This document shows, in pieces, positions 4,415 through 7,188 of a stretch of 7,188 nucleotides of DNA. This stretch comes from JBFMCC01 sp037445635. GTDB lineage: Bacteria > Chloroflexota > Anaerolineae > Anaerolineales > Villigracilaceae. The DNA lies in contig JBBIKC010000064.1 in assembly GCA_037445635.1 (NCBI GenBank), positions 1 to 7,188 on the forward strand. The letters are read 5' to 3'. Numbering within the stretch: the first letter of the stretch is position 1; each line of letters opens with the position of its first letter. The position numbers were made by a program, and so were the translations under genes. The notes beneath the pieces were generated by a model. The model ran no database searches and was not told the DNA's origin. It saw only the letters and a program-made list of their open reading frames with translations.

Positions 4415-5968
4415 ATGCCCTTTCTTCGCAAAAACGCGTATTGGATCTTTCTTCTCGCCCTCTCCCTCGTCGTGATGGCCCTGGGCGGAATCGCCACCTC
4501 GAAATACGGCGCGGCGGTCTCCTCCGATTCGACCAAGTACATGTCCGTGGCGGAAAACCTGCTGGCGGGTAACGGCCTGGTGGATCATCGCGGCCTGCCG
4601 CTTCTTTCCTGGCCGCCGCTGTATCCGCTGATCCTGGCCGGTCTGAGCCTGTTCAGCGGGCTGGATGTCTTCATTGCAGGCTGGTATTTCAATATCCTCC
4701 TGCTGGGACTCAATCTCTTCCTGAGCGGGATGCTCTTTCGGCGCGTCTTTCGCGGGCAGCCGCTGTATGCAATGCTTGCCAGCCTGTTCGTTGCGCTGTC
4801 ACTTTCATCATTGCGCATCCATGCCACCATTGGCGCCGATCCGTTCTACCTGACGCTGACGCTGGCTTTTCTGCTGGCGGTTGACCCGTACGTTAGGAAG
4901 AAATCCTATACCGCCTTTGCCTGGATGGTCGTGCTGAGTATGCTGGCGCCCATGCAGCGGTACGTGGGACCCGCGCTGGGGGTCACGGCGGGATTTGTCA
5001 TTCTCATCGAAAATCTAAAATCGGCGCGCGTCCTTCTGCGTGACGGATTCGTCCTTGGCCTGTTGTCCATTCTGCCTATCGGCTGGTGGCTGGGAATTCA
5101 CAATATCATGACCTACGGCACGCTGTGGGGGACGAGCAGTCCGCCGTCGGATGTGTGGATGAACATCACGCTGGCCCTGACCAAAATGCTGCATTGGTTC
5201 GCGCCCTATCATCCGTTGTTGATGCCCGCGTTGACGCGTCCATTGATCCCATTGGGCGTATTGGCGTTGACGTTGATTTTGATCAACTGGAAGAATAGGG
5301 ATAACCTTCGTGTTTGGTGGAACGGTCTCTGGGCGACGTCCGCGTACCCGACGATGATTCACGCCCTGGTCTATTTTGCGGCGGTGGCGCTGACCATCGT
5401 CACCGGCGACCACCTCGATCTGACCTCCGACCGCTACTACGTCATCCTGCTGGCTCCAACGATTATCATCGTTCTCGTCACTTTCGATGCGCTTCTGCGG
5501 CCTCATGTGCGTTTGACCTCGCGGCAGACAAGTTACGGGCTTGCGCTGCTCTTTGCCGTTTGGTCGGTCTATCCTGGTTACAGCGTATTCAAATATCTGG
5601 CCAACGCCCGCGTCCAGGGCGAGCCGAGCAACTATAACTTCTACAACAACCGCACGTTTCATGAAATGCCGATCGTGGCCGAAATGCAGAGACTGCGCGC
5701 CGCCCAGCCCGACGCGGTCTTTTACAGCAACTATGTGGACGCGGTCTGGTTCTTCACGCGGGAAGCCGCCTCGGTCCTGCCGCGCAGGAGCGTCGGCATC
5801 GAGAATTACACCGGCTGGCCGTATGACCGGCCGGGCTACCTCGTCTGGTTCGAGCCGAATGAGTACATCCACCTGTTCTCCCCTGAAGAACTCTCCGAAC
5901 TGGCTGACCTGAGACTGATCTTCGAAGATAAAAGCGGGCGGATTTATTACGTCCAGCCGCGGGAATAA
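4415..5968 (+). CDS. Polytopic membrane protein, GT-C-type glycosyltransferase-like (ArnT/PMT-like)
   Basis: This 517-residue protein has roughly 11-12 hydrophobic membrane segments between residues 9 and 390, then a soluble C-terminal domain (~395-517). The first segment (11-29) is followed by an extracytoplasmic loop, SSDSTKYMSVAENLLAGNG (36-54), with an acidic residue at the place where GT-C enzymes carry their catalytic D/E, then WPPLYPLIL (66-74). A late loop contains DRYYVILLAP (339-348), like the R-Y-x3-P motif of this class. GT-C enzymes move sugars from polyprenyl-phosphate donors to lipids, glycans or proteins outside the membrane; donor and acceptor here are unknown, and the acidic residue is a single Asp38 rather than the usual D-E pair. 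No ribosome binding site precedes the ATG, and no other in-frame start lies close upstream. The gene is separated from lipoprotein gene 3 by a hairpin and may not be functionally linked to it. Confidence 0.8.
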   Translation: MPFLRKNAYWIFLLALSLVVMALGGIATSKYGAAVSSDSTKYMSVAENLLAGNGLVDHRGLPLLSWPPLYPLILAGLSLFSGLDVFIAGWYFNILLLGLNLFLSGMLFRRVFRGQPLYAMLASLFVALSLSSLRIHATIGADPFYLTLTLAFLLAVDPYVRKKSYTAFAWMVVLSMLAPMQRYVGPALGVTAGFVILIENLKSARVLLRDGFVLGLLSILPIGWWLGIHNIMTYGTLWGTSSPPSDVWMNITLALTKMLHWFAPYHPLLMPALTRPLIPLGVLALTLILINWKNRDNLRVWWNGLWATSAYPTMIHALVYFAAVALTIVTGDHLDLTSDRYYVILLAPTIIIVLVTFDALLRPHVRLTSRQTSYGLALLFAVWSVYPGYSVFKYLANARVQGEPSNYNFYNNRTFHEMPIVAEMQRLRAAQPDAVFYSNYVDAVWFFTREAASVLPRRSVGIENYTGWPYDRPGYLVWFEPNEYIHLFSPEELSELADLRLIFEDKSGRIYYVQPRE

Positions 5969-6003
5969 AAAAGACCTGGTTTCTGCAAGAAACCAGGTCT
6001 TTT
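5969..6003. terminator. Bidirectional intrinsic terminator between convergent genes
   Basis: Sixteen-base arms (5969-5984 and 5988-6003) are perfectly complementary around a GCA loop, with core GACCTGGTTTCT and flanking A4 and T4 runs. The hairpin therefore has a U-tract on either strand. It begins directly after the stop of the plus-strand gene and lies ten bases beyond the stop of the minus-strand ligase gene, serving both. Confidence 0.93.
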
Positions 6004-6013
6004 CATTTGGGCT

Positions 6014-7188
<1,175 letters not shown>

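Noticed and set aside
5015..5872. A 285-residue minus-strand open frame opposite the GT-C-like gene
   Set aside because: Arg/Gln/Asp-rich shadow of a membrane protein gene, without motifs.

Overview
The window looks like a chromosomal segment of a Chloroflexota bacterium, probably Anaerolineae. This is an inference from the high-GC gene style, exported lipoproteins with long Pro/Thr-rich linkers after the lipobox, a lipoprotein carrying a formylglycine-generating-enzyme-like (FGE) fold, and a formate--tetrahydrofolate ligase. No taxonomic marker such as rRNA is present.

Layout. (1) Bases 1-591, minus strand: the first 197 codons of an acyltransferase-3 (OafA-like) membrane protein, cut by the window edge and markedly AT-rich after its first ~25 codons. 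(2) Bases 592-726: a divergent intergenic region with a perfect 15-bp-arm palindrome and a promoter for the next gene. (3) Bases 727-4360, plus strand: three consecutive lipoprotein genes. All have a lipobox, a low-complexity Pro/Thr- or Ala/Thr/Pro-rich linker and a cysteine-rich C-terminal region. The first (183 aa) is almost only linker plus cysteine module. The second (359 codons) has a beta-rich-looking domain plus a cysteine tail and is interrupted by one in-frame amber codon. The third (576 aa) has an FGE-like domain followed by about 290 residues of cysteine-rich modules. (4) Bases 4415-5968, plus strand: a polytopic GT-C-like membrane protein. (5) Bases 6014-7188, minus strand: the C-terminal ~70% of formate--tetrahydrofolate ligase, convergent with gene 4 and separated from it by a bidirectional terminator.

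Each of the three lipoprotein genes has its own -10-like element upstream and its own hairpin downstream, so they look like separate transcription units rather than an operon. The most interesting signal is at protein level. Lipoproteins 1 and 3 share an eight-cysteine module with nearly identical spacing, and all three share a short Cys-x2-G-Y-x2-D-x5-Cys type motif, repeated five times in lipoprotein 3. I read this as a small locus of surface-anchored, disulfide-rich lipoproteins that exchange C-terminal modules. Their function cannot be read from the sequence.
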